A stretch of 64,000 nucleotides of DNA from an uncultured Bacteroides sp. (GTDB lineage Bacteria > Bacteroidota > Bacteroidia > Bacteroidales > Bacteroidaceae): NCBI RefSeq assembly GCF_900547205.1, contig NZ_URFY01000003.1, forward strand, positions 1 through 64,000. Reading direction: 5' to 3'. Under the pieces are notes generated by a model that did no database searches, was not told the DNA's origin, and saw nothing but the letters and a program-made list of their open reading frames with translations. Positions 53,331 to 62,332 of the stretch are shown in pieces (within the stretch, counting starts at the first letter, position 1; each line of letters begins with the position of its first letter). The position numbers and the translations under genes were made by a program.

Positions 53331-54548
53331 ATGAATCGAAACTTACTGAAACTACTTGTTGCTTGCGGTGTTGCCTGTTTTGTAGCCTGCACAGTTACCA
53401 AGAAAACAGACACAGAGAAGTGGAGTGAGCGCATGGCACGCTCTGAAATGAAGCGTTTCCCCGAACCTTGGATGATTGAAAAGGCCAAGAAACCACGATG
53501 GGGATATACACACGGACTGGTAGTAAAATCAATGTTCGAAGAGTGGAAACATACGGGAGACAGTACTTACTATGACTACGCGAAAATCTATGCCGACAGC
53601 CTGATTGATGCTGACGGCCGTATTAAAACGATGAAGTATCTTTCGTTCAATATAGATAATGTGAATGCTGGAAAGATCCTTTTCGACCTCTATGCGCAGA
53701 CGGGCGACAATCGCTATAAGATCGCCATGGATACACTACGCAAACAAATGACCGAACAACCCCGTACCAGCGAAGGCGGATTCTGGCACAAACTGAGATA
53801 CAAACATCAGATGTGGCTGGATGGCATCTTCATGGCTTCCCCCTACCTAGTGCAATATGGCGCGACCTTTCAGGAGCCTGCCTTATTTGATGAAGCTGTG
53901 AAACAGATTCTTTTGATAGCAAACAAGACGTATGACCCTGCTACAGGACTTTATTATCATGGCTGGGACGAAAGTCGCGAACAGAAGTGGGCAAATCCCG
54001 AAACGGGTTGTTCGCCAAACTTCTGGAGCCGCAGCATCGGATGGTATGGAGCGGCTATTGTAGATGTACTAGATTACTTGCCTCAAGAATGTGCCGGACG
54101 CGACAGCGTGATAAATATCCTTCAGGGTTTAGCCCAAGCCTTAGTAAGATATCGGGATCCGCAATCCGGCACCTGGTATCAAGTAACCGACCAAGGAGCA
54201 CGCGAAGGCAACTACCTCGAATCATCGGCAACGGCACTTTTTGTCTATACCCTTACCAAAGCCATTAATAAAGGATACATCGGCAACGAGTACATCGAGC
54301 CTGTAAAAAAGGCTTTCGACGGTATGACCAAGAATTTCACACGTCTCGAAGAAGACGGTAGTTACACCATTACCAATTGTTGCGCAGTGGCCGGACTGGG
54401 TGGTGATTCTAAAAAATACCGCGACGGTTCATTTGAATATTACATCAGCGAACCTATCATCGAGAATGACCCGAAATCCGTTGGCGCGTTTATCCTTGCC
54501 GCTATCGAATACGAGAAAATGACTGATAAACTTAGTACAATAAACTAA
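53331..54548 (+). CDS. GH105 unsaturated rhamnogalacturonyl/glucuronyl hydrolase-like lipoprotein
   Basis: A 405-residue protein with lipoprotein-like signal (LLKLLVACGVACFVAC). The (alpha/alpha)6 barrel of the GH88/GH105 clan shows RWGYTHGLVVKSMFEEW, LSFNIDNVNAGKILFDLY, GGFWHKLRYKHQMWLDGIFMASPYL and FWSRSIGWYGAAIVDVLDYLP. GH105 enzymes act on unsaturated uronic acid at the non-reducing end of pectic oligosaccharides, usually in the periplasm. It sits 16 bp before the GH140 gene, within the RG-II-type operon. The exact RG-II or pectin linkage cannot be told from sequence. Confidence 0.85.
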   Translation: MNRNLLKLLVACGVACFVACTVTKKTDTEKWSERMARSEMKRFPEPWMIEKAKKPRWGYTHGLVVKSMFEEWKHTGDSTYYDYAKIYADSLIDADGRIKTMKYLSFNIDNVNAGKILFDLYAQTGDNRYKIAMDTLRKQMTEQPRTSEGGFWHKLRYKHQMWLDGIFMASPYLVQYGATFQEPALFDEAVKQILLIANKTYDPATGLYYHGWDESREQKWANPETGCSPNFWSRSIGWYGAAIVDVLDYLPQECAGRDSVINILQGLAQALVRYRDPQSGTWYQVTDQGAREGNYLESSATALFVYTLTKAINKGYIGNEYIEPVKKAFDGMTKNFTRLEEDGSYTITNCCAVAGLGGDSKKYRDGSFEYYISEPIIENDPKSVGAFILAAIEYEKMTDKLSTIN

Positions 54549-54564
54549 AAAACGATAAAGTACA

Positions 54565-56031
54565 ATGAGACTATTTAAGATTCTTCCTCTCTTATTGATG
54601 CTGCTGACTTTGGCTACTACAGCCACTGCACAGAAGAAAACTCAGAAAACGTATATCCCCTGGAACAATGGTAAACTGGTTGTTTCCGAAGAAGGCCGCT
54701 ATCTGAAGCATGAAAACGGCATTCCTTTCTTCTGGCTGGGCGAAACCGGATGGTTACTACCCGAACGCCTGAACCGTGACGAAGCGGAATATTATCTGGA
54801 ACAATGCAAACGCCGCGGATACAACGTTATTCAAGTGCAGACACTGAACAACGTGCCTTCCATGAACATCTACGGCCAATACTCCATGACGGACGGATAT
54901 AACTTCAAGAACATCAATCAGAAAGGAGTATACGGTTATTGGGACCACATGGATTACATCATACGTACGGCTGCCCGCAAGGGTATGTATATCGGTATGG
55001 TCTGCATCTGGGGAAGTCCCGTGAACCGTGGCGAAATGACAGTGGAACAAGCTAAAGCCTACGGAAAGTTCCTCGCCGAGCGCTATAAAGACGAACCGAA
55101 CATCATCTGGTTTATCGGTGGAGATATACGTGGCGATGTAAAAACTGCCGAATGGGAAGCACTGGCTACTTCCATCAAAGCCGTTGATAAGAACCATCTG
55201 ATGACATTCCATCCACGCGGAAGAACCACTTCGGCTACTTGGTTCAACAATGCTCCATGGCTGGATTTCAATATGTTTCAGAGCGGACACCGCCGCTACG
55301 GGCAACGCTTTGGCGACGGTGACTACCCTATCGAAGAAAACACGGAAGAAGACAACTGGCGCTTTGTAGAACGCAGCATGGCGATGGAACCAATGAAGCC
55401 TGTCATCGACGGTGAGCCGATTTACGAAGAGATTCCTCACGGCCTGCACGACGAAAACGAACTGCTCTGGAAAGATTATGATGTACGTCGCTATGCTTAC
55501 TGGTCGGTATTTGCCGGTTCTTTCGGACATACGTATGGTCACAATTCTATCATGCAGTTTATCAAACCGGGTGTAGGTGGTGCCTATGGTGCCAAGAAGC
55601 CTTGGTATGATGCATTGTACGATCCCGGTTACAATCAGATGAAATATCTGAAGAACCTGATGCTGACTCTGCCGTTCTTTGAACGTATTCCCGATCAGTC
55701 TGTCATCGCCGGACAGAATGGCGAACGTTACGACCGTGCCATCGCCACCCGCGGCAACGATTACCTGATGGTGTACAACTATACCGGAAGACCGATGGAA
55801 GTGGACTTCATGAAAATCAGTGGTGCAAAAAAGAATGCATGGTGGTATACAACCAAAGACGGCAAACTGGAATATATCGGCGAGTTCGACAATGGCGTTC
55901 ACAAGTTTCAGCATGATAGCGGCTATAGCAGTGGGAACGACCATATCCTGATTGTTGTAGACAGCAGCAAAGACTATGTTAGCAAAGACTGGACGGAACT
56001 GCCCGATGCACAACAAAAGTGGAATAAATAA
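54565..56031 (+). CDS. GH140-like endo-apiosidase
   Basis: A 488-residue secreted enzyme: signal MRLFKILPLLLMLLTLATTATAQ. A TIM barrel of the DUF4038/GH140 type begins PWNNGKLVVSEEGRYLKHENGIPFFWLGETGWLLPERL, with YYLEQCKRRGYNVIQVQ, NIIWFIGGDIRGD and MKPVIDGEPIYEEIPHG. These are candidate acid/base and nucleophile regions (Asp in GGDIRGD and Glu in DGEPIYE; roles not confirmed). A small beta domain ends the protein. GH140, founded by BT1012, cleaves the apiose-galacturonate bond that attaches RG-II side chains to the backbone (recalled). It follows the GH105 gene closely and precedes the GH78 fusion by 33 bp. Confidence 0.84.
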   Translation: MRLFKILPLLLMLLTLATTATAQKKTQKTYIPWNNGKLVVSEEGRYLKHENGIPFFWLGETGWLLPERLNRDEAEYYLEQCKRRGYNVIQVQTLNNVPSMNIYGQYSMTDGYNFKNINQKGVYGYWDHMDYIIRTAARKGMYIGMVCIWGSPVNRGEMTVEQAKAYGKFLAERYKDEPNIIWFIGGDIRGDVKTAEWEALATSIKAVDKNHLMTFHPRGRTTSATWFNNAPWLDFNMFQSGHRRYGQRFGDGDYPIEENTEEDNWRFVERSMAMEPMKPVIDGEPIYEEIPHGLHDENELLWKDYDVRRYAYWSVFAGSFGHTYGHNSIMQFIKPGVGGAYGAKKPWYDALYDPGYNQMKYLKNLMLTLPFFERIPDQSVIAGQNGERYDRAIATRGNDYLMVYNYTGRPMEVDFMKISGAKKNAWWYTTKDGKLEYIGEFDNGVHKFQHDSGYSSGNDHILIVVDSSKDYVSKDWTELPDAQQKWNK

Positions 56032-56064
56032 GATACCAGCTATCATCCAATTAAATCAGCAATT

Positions 56065-59000
56065 ATGATTCAACGAAAACTAATAATATTCATTTCAGCT
56101 TTATTGCTCCTGACGAGTTCACTGAATGCAGCCATAGGCATCATTGACCTGCGAACGGAACAGATGAAGAATCCGGCAGGTATCGATGTCCGCCACCCCC
56201 GACTGGGTTGGCGCATCGAGTCGGAAGCCCAGAATGTGATGCAAACTGCCTATCACATTCTGGTGGCATCCACTCCCGAACTGTTGGCGCATGACAAAGG
56301 CGACTGCTGGGATTCGGGAAAGATTGAATCTGACGCTTCCCAATGGGTTGCCTATCAGGGAAAAGCCCTGAAACGCAACACGCCCTATTACTGGAAAGTA
56401 AAAGTATACACCAACAAAGGCGAAGCAGACTGGAGTCTCCCCGCCTTCTGGAGCACAGGACTTTTTAACGAAGCCGATTGGCAGGGGCAATGGATCGGTC
56501 TCGACCGCCCTGCTCCCGGTGATAGCGATAATCAATGGAGTCGTTTGGCTGCACGTTATCTTCGCAAAGAATTTACGTTAACGAAAGAAGTGAAACGTGC
56601 CACAGTACACATTGCCGGAATGGGACTATACGAACTATTCGTCAACGGACAGCGTATTGGCGACCAAGTATTGGCTCCCGCTCCAACCGATTATCGGAAA
56701 ACAATTTTATACAATACATACGATGTTACTTCGCTGATTCAAAAGGAGAATGCAATCGGGGTAACTCTCGGCAACGGTCGATTCTACACCATGCGCCAAA
56801 ACTATAAACCCTATAAGATACCGAATTTCGGATATCCCAAACTTCGCCTGAATCTGATTGTGGAATATACCGACGGCAGCAAGGAAACCATTGCTTCCAA
56901 TACCTCGTGGAAGTTATCTACCGAAGGACCTATCCGCAGCAACAATGAATATGACGGCGAAGAATACGACGCCCGCAAAGAACTGGGGAACTGGACGCAG
57001 GCAGGATATGATGATAAAAACTGGATGCCGGCACAACGTGTCAGCATCCCTTCGGGCACACTCCGTGCCCAGATGATGCCGGGCATGAGAGTGACGGAAA
57101 CGTTGAAGCCAGTCTCTATCCAAAAAATGGGTGACAGATACATATTGGATATCGGTCAGAACATGGCAGGATGGATACGCTTCCGCATCAAAGGCAATGC
57201 CGGCGACAGCATCCGTCTCCGTTTCGCCGAAAGCCTGCAAACCAACGGCGAACTCTTCACCCGGAACTTTCGCGATGCGCGCTCCACAGATGTGTATGTC
57301 GTTAGTGGACGGGAAACTAAAGATGCAACCTGGGTGCCACGTTTCATTTATCACGGCTTCCGTTTTGTGGAAGTAAGCGACTATCCGGATGCAAAAGTCG
57401 AAGACTTCACAGCCGAAGTAGTGGAAGATGAAATGGAACACACCGGCTCTTTCAGTTGTTCTGACGAAACCTCGAACAAAATAGTCCGCAATGCTTTCTG
57501 GGGAATCCGTAGCAACTATAAAGGAATGCCCGTAGACTGTCCGCAACGCAACGAACGCCAGCCTTGGTTGGGCGACCGCACGATGGGTTGCTGGGGAGAA
57601 AGTATGCTTTTCGACAATCATGCCATGTATGCCAAATGGACACGTGACATCCGAGAAGCACAACGTGAAGACGGTTGCATCCCCGATGTAGCCCCGGCAT
57701 ATTGGAACTACTACTCGGACAATGTGACCTGGCCCGCAGCCTTGCCGATGGCTTGTGATATGCTTTTCACCAACTACGGAGACAAGCGTCCAATAGAAGA
57801 CAATTATGCGGCTATAAAGAAATGGCTGTCCCACATCCGTGAATATTACTTGACGGAGGATTATATCATCACTAAAGACAAATATGGCGATTGGTGCGTT
57901 CCTCCCGAATCATTGGAATTGATACACAGCAAAGACCCTTCACGCAAGACGGACGGTACCCTTATCGCTACTGCCTATTATCTGAAAATACTGCAATTGA
58001 TGCACCGCTTCGCTACCCTGCAAGGAATGAAAGCCGAAGCTGACGAATGGGGAGACTTGGAACATCGAATGAAAGATGCTTTCAACACCCGTTTCCTGCA
58101 CGTAAAGGAAGGGACGTCTCCCGTACCCGGACATACACTGTATCCGGACAGCATCTACTACGGTAACAATACCGTAACTGCCAACATTCTTCCTTTAGCT
58201 TTCGGTCTGGTTCCGAAGGCATATATCAAAGAAGTTGCCAAGAACGCAGTCACTTCCATTATCACGACCAACAAAGGACACATAAGCACCGGAGTAATCG
58301 GCGTGCAATGGCTATTGCGTGAATTGAGCCGCCGCGGTCATGCGGATGTAGCCTATCTGCTGGCTACCAACAAGACCTATCCGTCGTGGGGATACATGAT
58401 AGAAAAAGGTGCGACTACCATCTGGGAACTATGGAACGGTGACACTGCAAATCCCGAAATGAATAGCCGCAACCATGTGATGCTACTGGGCGACTTGCTA
58501 CCGTGGTGCTTCAATAATCTGGCAGGTATCCGTGCCGACCGCTGGAAATCGGGCTACAAACACATCGTTTTCCAACCCGCCTTTGATGTGCAGGAATTGA
58601 GCAATGTAGACGCATCCTACATGAGTATCTACGGAAAGATAACCAGTCGGTGGACTAAGACTCCGACGCACTTGGAATGGGACATCGAACTTCCCGCCAA
58701 TACAACCGGAGAAGTGCATCTGCCGGACGGAAGGAAGGAACAAGTCGGTTCGGGCAAGTATCATTTCAGTGTTGATATCCCTACCCGCAATGCCGCCATC
58801 CTGAGCGATGAATTCCTGTACGAGAAAGCTTCTTTTCCCGAATGCCACGGAGCTACTATCGTAGAAATGAAGAATGGCGATCTCGTAGCTTCTTTCTTTG
58901 GCGGAACCAAAGAGCGCAATCCTGATTGCTGCATCTGGGTGTGTCGCAAGCCGAAAGGTGCTAAAGAATGGAGTGCACCGAAGCTTGCTGCCGACGGAGT

Positions 59001-59922
59001 GTTTTCACTTAAAGACCCGCTAGCGGCTTTGGCAGGCATCGACTCTACCACTACTCCGGTAAAAGATGCGAAAGGAAATCTGATTGCCCGGCGGAAGGCT
59101 TGCTGGAATCCGGTACTCTTTCAAATTCCGGGAGGGGACCTTATCCTCTTCTACAAAATAGGATTGAAAGTTAGCGACTGGACAGGCTGGCTCGTCCGTT
59201 CCCGCAATGGCGGAAAGACATGGAGCAAACGTGAACCGTTGCCGAAAGGATTTCTGGGTCCTATCAAGAATAAACCGGAGTATATCGACGGTCGCATTAT
59301 CTGTCCTTCCAGTACGGAAGGCAGCAATGGATGGCGTGTACATTTCGAGATTTCCGACGATAAAGGTAAGACATGGAAAATGGTCGGCCCACTGGAAGCC
59401 GAGCTTTCTGTTCCTACTCAGAACCGTAAAGAAGGCGGTGCCAACGTAGACGACCAAGAAGGCGGTGAAGCCATCAAAGGTGAGGGTGCAAAACCTATTT
59501 ATGCCATCCAGCCGAGTCTTTTGAAACATAAAGACGGAAGGTTGCAGATACTTTGCCGCACACGTAATGCACAGATTGCTACTGCGTGGAGCAATGATAA
59601 TGGAGACACCTGGAGTAAGGTGTCATTGCTCGATGTTCCTAATAATAATTCGGGAACAGACGCCGTCACATTGAAAGACGGCCGCCATGTGCTTATCTAC
59701 AATAATTTCTCTACACTGCCGGGAACACCGAAAGGACCACGTACTCCACTTTGTATTGCTGTTTCTGATGATGGAATCAGTTGGAAGCCGGTTCTTACAC
59801 TGGAAGACAGTCCTATCAGTCAATATTCCTATCCTAGTATAATTCAGGGGAAGGATGGGAAGCTGCACGCTATTTATACTTGGCGCCGCCAACGGATTAA
59901 GTATGCAGAGATAAGATTATGA
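56065..59922 (+). CDS. GH78 rhamnosidase fused to BNR/sialidase-like domain
   Basis: A 1285-residue secreted protein with signal peptide (ends LNAAIG). Residues about 25-900 are a full GH78: beta-sandwiches with LRTEQMKNPAGIDVRHPRLGWRIES, then the (alpha/alpha)6 barrel with GMPVDCPQRNERQPWLGDRTMGCWGES (the acid loop, with Asn where many have Asp) and YMIEKGATTIWELWNGDT (base Glu), and a C-terminal beta domain. From about 905 to 1285 it is a six-bladed propeller with BNR/Asp-box repeats: RSRNGGKTWSK, ISDDKGKTWKM, WSNDNGDTWSK. It resembles exo-sialidase-like modules, some of which act on Kdo/Dha in RG-II. The fusion combines rhamnose removal with a second activity. Last gene of the operon. Confidence 0.82.
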   Translation: MIQRKLIIFISALLLLTSSLNAAIGIIDLRTEQMKNPAGIDVRHPRLGWRIESEAQNVMQTAYHILVASTPELLAHDKGDCWDSGKIESDASQWVAYQGKALKRNTPYYWKVKVYTNKGEADWSLPAFWSTGLFNEADWQGQWIGLDRPAPGDSDNQWSRLAARYLRKEFTLTKEVKRATVHIAGMGLYELFVNGQRIGDQVLAPAPTDYRKTILYNTYDVTSLIQKENAIGVTLGNGRFYTMRQNYKPYKIPNFGYPKLRLNLIVEYTDGSKETIASNTSWKLSTEGPIRSNNEYDGEEYDARKELGNWTQAGYDDKNWMPAQRVSIPSGTLRAQMMPGMRVTETLKPVSIQKMGDRYILDIGQNMAGWIRFRIKGNAGDSIRLRFAESLQTNGELFTRNFRDARSTDVYVVSGRETKDATWVPRFIYHGFRFVEVSDYPDAKVEDFTAEVVEDEMEHTGSFSCSDETSNKIVRNAFWGIRSNYKGMPVDCPQRNERQPWLGDRTMGCWGESMLFDNHAMYAKWTRDIREAQREDGCIPDVAPAYWNYYSDNVTWPAALPMACDMLFTNYGDKRPIEDNYAAIKKWLSHIREYYLTEDYIITKDKYGDWCVPPESLELIHSKDPSRKTDGTLIATAYYLKILQLMHRFATLQGMKAEADEWGDLEHRMKDAFNTRFLHVKEGTSPVPGHTLYPDSIYYGNNTVTANILPLAFGLVPKAYIKEVAKNAVTSIITTNKGHISTGVIGVQWLLRELSRRGHADVAYLLATNKTYPSWGYMIEKGATTIWELWNGDTANPEMNSRNHVMLLGDLLPWCFNNLAGIRADRWKSGYKHIVFQPAFDVQELSNVDASYMSIYGKITSRWTKTPTHLEWDIELPANTTGEVHLPDGRKEQVGSGKYHFSVDIPTRNAAILSDEFLYEKASFPECHGATIVEMKNGDLVASFFGGTKERNPDCCIWVCRKPKGAKEWSAPKLAADGVFSLKDPLAALAGIDSTTTPVKDAKGNLIARRKACWNPVLFQIPGGDLILFYKIGLKVSDWTGWLVRSRNGGKTWSKREPLPKGFLGPIKNKPEYIDGRIICPSSTEGSNGWRVHFEISDDKGKTWKMVGPLEAELSVPTQNRKEGGANVDDQEGGEAIKGEGAKPIYAIQPSLLKHKDGRLQILCRTRNAQIATAWSNDNGDTWSKVSLLDVPNNNSGTDAVTLKDGRHVLIYNNFSTLPGTPKGPRTPLCIAVSDDGISWKPVLTLEDSPISQYSYPSIIQGKDGKLHAIYTWRRQRIKYAEIRL

Positions 59923-59953
59923 GCTGACTGGCTCGGTTAGAACTTTCCATCTT

Positions 59954-59984
59954 CCACCCTAGACTAGTTGCCAGTCTAGGGTGG
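59954..59984 (+). terminator. Terminator hairpin of the GH95-GH78 operon
   Basis: CCACCCTAGACT (59954-59965) and AGTCTAGGGTGG (59973-59984) pair perfectly around a 7-base loop, followed by CTTGTTTCT. It ends the plus-strand glycosidase operon 32 bp after its last stop. Confidence 0.75.
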
Positions 59985-60051
59985 CTTGTTTCTCTACACA
60001 CAGTACAGAAAAGCATTCTTTTTAATTTGTACAGATAGCATAAAAAGTACT

Positions 60052-60059
60052 ACCTTTGC
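60052..60059 (+). promoter_or_regulatory. -7 promoter element (TACCTTTG) for the 50-residue protein
   Basis: TACCTTTG followed by CAATTC fits the Bacteroides -7 consensus and lies about 40 bp before ATG 60,099. The -33 region is T-rich (around 60,021-60,032). Confidence 0.55.
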
Positions 60060-60098
60060 AATTCATTTGATACAATAACCTATTTCATTCATTGACTT

Positions 60099-60251
60099 AT
60101 GGCTGATAATTATATAGAAAAGCAACAAGAACAGTACGAAGCTAGAAAAGCTGCCTGGGAACGGGCTAAGAAGTTAGGGAAAAAGAAGATTACTTCCGCA
60201 ACGACTACCCGCTCGACATCATCCGGAAAAAAAACGTCTAACCCAACCTAG
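60099..60251 (+). CDS. Small charged protein, 50 residues
   Basis: MADNYIEKQQEQYEARKAAWERAKKLGKKK followed by a Ser/Thr-rich tail ending KKTSNPT. The N-terminal 30 residues form a predicted amphipathic, highly charged helix. I recall close relatives being widespread as small hypothetical proteins in Bacteroides. It has its own TACCTTTG promoter and is convergent with the patatin gene, which ends 28 bp later. Function unknown; a nucleic-acid or ribosome-associated role would fit the charge, as a guess only. Confidence 0.6.
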   Translation: MADNYIEKQQEQYEARKAAWERAKKLGKKKITSATTTRSTSSGKKTSNPT

Positions 60252-60278
60252 CCCGCAGTGCCTTTATTATAATCTTGT

Positions 60279-61046
60279 TCATCGTTCCAGCGCTTTCCGG
60301 GTGATCTCCTTACCTGTCTCCACAATAGCCGCCGCATGATGAAACTCAAGCATATCAAACGCATTGCCCGACATTTGAATCATAATATCCGGCTGATAAC
60401 GTTCCACCTGATGGCGAATGATTTGTTGCATCATCAACCGGGAAGATTCCGTCAACAGGTTATAAGGGCTTATCTTCTTTTTTCTTCCGGTATCAATGGG
60501 GGCATTTACATCTACTGCTATCAGAATGTCTCCTTCCGTGCGATGTACCTGCGCCAATGGCAAAGGATTCAGGATACCTCCGTCAATCAGCACCATACCA
60601 TCCATTCTTAAAGGACGAAAGAGCATAGGGATAGAGATAGATGCACGAATGGCATCAAACAAATTACCACTATCGAACCGTACTTCCTCATCGCGAACAA
60701 TATCCGTAGCCATTGCCACATACGGAATCGGAAGGTCCTCTATATTCATATCCGGAATAATCCGTTTCAGCTCTTTGATAAAGCGGTCGCCTTTCACTAG
60801 TCCGTCACGGCTCAATGTCAAGTCTACCAGTTCCCACATTTTACGTTTATCCCAGCTATACAGCCATTCCTTGCATTCCTCCTGCTTTCCGGAAGCATAC
60901 ATCGCTCCCACCATTGCTCCCATCGAGCTTCCGGAGATAGATGTTATTTCATAGTTATGACGAAGCAATTCTTCAATGACTCCGATATGTGCAATTCCAC
61001 GTGCTCCTCCCATGGAAAGGACTAAAGCGACTTTCTGTTTATCCAT
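60279..61046 (-). CDS. Patatin-like phospholipase (RssA type)
   Basis: A 255-residue cytoplasmic patatin. The oxyanion loop is MGGARG (12-17), the nucleophile elbow GSSMG with Ser about 41 and the catalytic Asp in VLIDGGILNPLP. The family has a Ser-Asp dyad and hydrolyses acyl esters of phospholipids. Length and simplicity match the E. coli RssA/YchK group. No signal peptide or membrane anchor. It is divergent from the aldo/keto reductase with 147 bp between. Confidence 0.88.
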   Translation of the reverse strand: MDKQKVALVLSMGGARGIAHIGVIEELLRHNYEITSISGSSMGAMVGAMYASGKQEECKEWLYSWDKRKMWELVDLTLSRDGLVKGDRFIKELKRIIPDMNIEDLPIPYVAMATDIVRDEEVRFDSGNLFDAIRASISIPMLFRPLRMDGMVLIDGGILNPLPLAQVHRTEGDILIAVDVNAPIDTGRKKKISPYNLLTESSRLMMQQIIRHQVERYQPDIMIQMSGNAFDMLEFHHAAAIVETGKEITRKALER

Positions 61047-61193
61047 ATTATACAGGTTTTTCTATCGATTAGGATACAAAGAAAACAAAATAGAGGGAGA
61101 AAAGGATGATAATAAAAGAATAAACTATAATGGACAGCAAACTTTCTCATCCGATGGACTGTTATTAATGTATGTTCTTACAAAACGATAGAT

Positions 61194-62033
61194 ATGATAA
61201 AAGAAACATTTAAACTTAGAAATGATGTACAAATCCCCTCTATAGGTTTTGGTACATGGCAGACTCCTAGTGGAGAAACGGCTGTTGCCGCCGTGAAGTG
61301 TGCCTTAGAAAGTGGTTATACGCATATTGACACTGCTGCCGCTTATAACAACGAAAAGAGTGTAGGGCAAGCCATTGCAGAAAGCGGTATAGAAAGAAAT
61401 AAATTATTTATCACCAGCAAATTGTGGAATTCCAGTCGCGGATATGATAAGACATTGCGCGCATTCGATAAATCTCTGAAAGATTTGTCTCTCGAATACC
61501 TCGATTTATATCTTATCCACTGGCCTGCTGCCAAAGGTGCCGACTGGCAGAAAGTGAACAGCGAAACCTGGCGTGCCATGGAAGAACTCTATAAAGATGG
61601 AAAAATCAAAGCTATCGGTGTGAGCAATTTCTTGCCTCATCATCTACAGCCATTGATTGACAGTGCCGATATTTTTCCGGCAGTCAACCAGATAGAATAT
61701 CATCCGGGACAGATGCAGCAGGAAACTGTTCAATTCTGCCGTGACAACGATATGGTAATTGAAGCTTGGAGCCCGTTGGGTACCGGAAAGATGCTGAATA
61801 ACCCCCAACTAATGCAAATCGCAAAACGTTATCAAAAAAGCGTAGCGCAACTTTGTATCCGTTGGTGTCTGCAAAATAATGTGCTTCCCTTGCCGAAATC
61901 CGTTACTCCCGAACGAATCATTGAAAACAGAGAAGTCTTTGATTTCGAGATTTCGGACGAAGATATGAAAACGATTAATGAGATGCCATACATTGGCGGC
62001 TCAGGTTTGAATCCGGACACTATCAATTTCTAG
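61194..62033 (+). CDS. Aldo/keto reductase
   Basis: A 279-residue NADPH-dependent (beta/alpha)8 reductase of the AKR5 type (2,5-diketo-D-gluconate reductase-like). Features: GFGTWQTPSGETAV, TH(I)DTAAAYNNEKSVGQAI with the catalytic Asp and Tyr, LFITSKLWNSSRG with Lys, YLDLYLIHWP with His, and the NADP segment LPKSVTPERIIENREVFDFEIS. A small-aldehyde or keto-sugar substrate is typical. Terminated by the hairpin at 62061-62091. Confidence 0.88.
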   Translation: MIKETFKLRNDVQIPSIGFGTWQTPSGETAVAAVKCALESGYTHIDTAAAYNNEKSVGQAIAESGIERNKLFITSKLWNSSRGYDKTLRAFDKSLKDLSLEYLDLYLIHWPAAKGADWQKVNSETWRAMEELYKDGKIKAIGVSNFLPHHLQPLIDSADIFPAVNQIEYHPGQMQQETVQFCRDNDMVIEAWSPLGTGKMLNNPQLMQIAKRYQKSVAQLCIRWCLQNNVLPLPKSVTPERIIENREVFDFEISDEDMKTINEMPYIGGSGLNPDTINF

Positions 62034-62060
62034 AATCACATATAAACAAAGCAAACGAAA

Positions 62061-62091
62061 GCAGTAAGCTCCTTTAAAAAGAGCTTGCTGC
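62061..62091 (+). terminator. Terminator hairpin of the aldo/keto reductase gene
   Basis: GCAGTAAGCTC (62061-62071) and GAGCTTGCTGC (62081-62091) pair with one T-G wobble, followed by TTTTATTATTT. Confidence 0.7.
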
Positions 62092-62148
62092 TTTTATTAT
62101 TTCCATGCGGACTTGACTTAAATGAAAATTCATTTTTTAGACAGAAGA

Positions 62149-62237
62149 ACATAAGAACAAAAGATAAAACTTCGGTTTCATTATACTATCATTATTAACT
62201 TATTAAGCGCAGCCTTTATGTTCTTTTGTTCTTATGT
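62149..62237. repeat. 16-bp inverted repeat, 57-bp loop
   Basis: ACATAAGAACAAAAGA (62149-62164) and TCTTTTGTTCTTATGT (62222-62237) are perfect complements in the 299-bp gap between the convergent reductase and esterase genes. This gap holds no gene. The element may be a dispersed repeat or a second terminator. Confidence 0.55.
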
Positions 62238-62332
62238 CTAGATCAATATTTAGTTTATTGTCCCTGCGGTATGCGTACCATACTCCTATATTATGCGCAG
62301 CCCACTAATCACTAATCGTTAATCACTAATCC

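Noticed and set aside
54757..56046. A 429-codon minus-strand frame across the GH140 gene
   Set aside because: Its translation is a Val/Ile/His-rich mirror of the GH140 codons, without domain features; the plus-strand gene has signal peptide, motifs and operon spacing.
56914..57834. A 306-codon minus-strand frame inside the GH78 fusion gene
   Set aside because: Antisense shadow; no recognisable domain and it overlaps the catalytic region of a solid gene.
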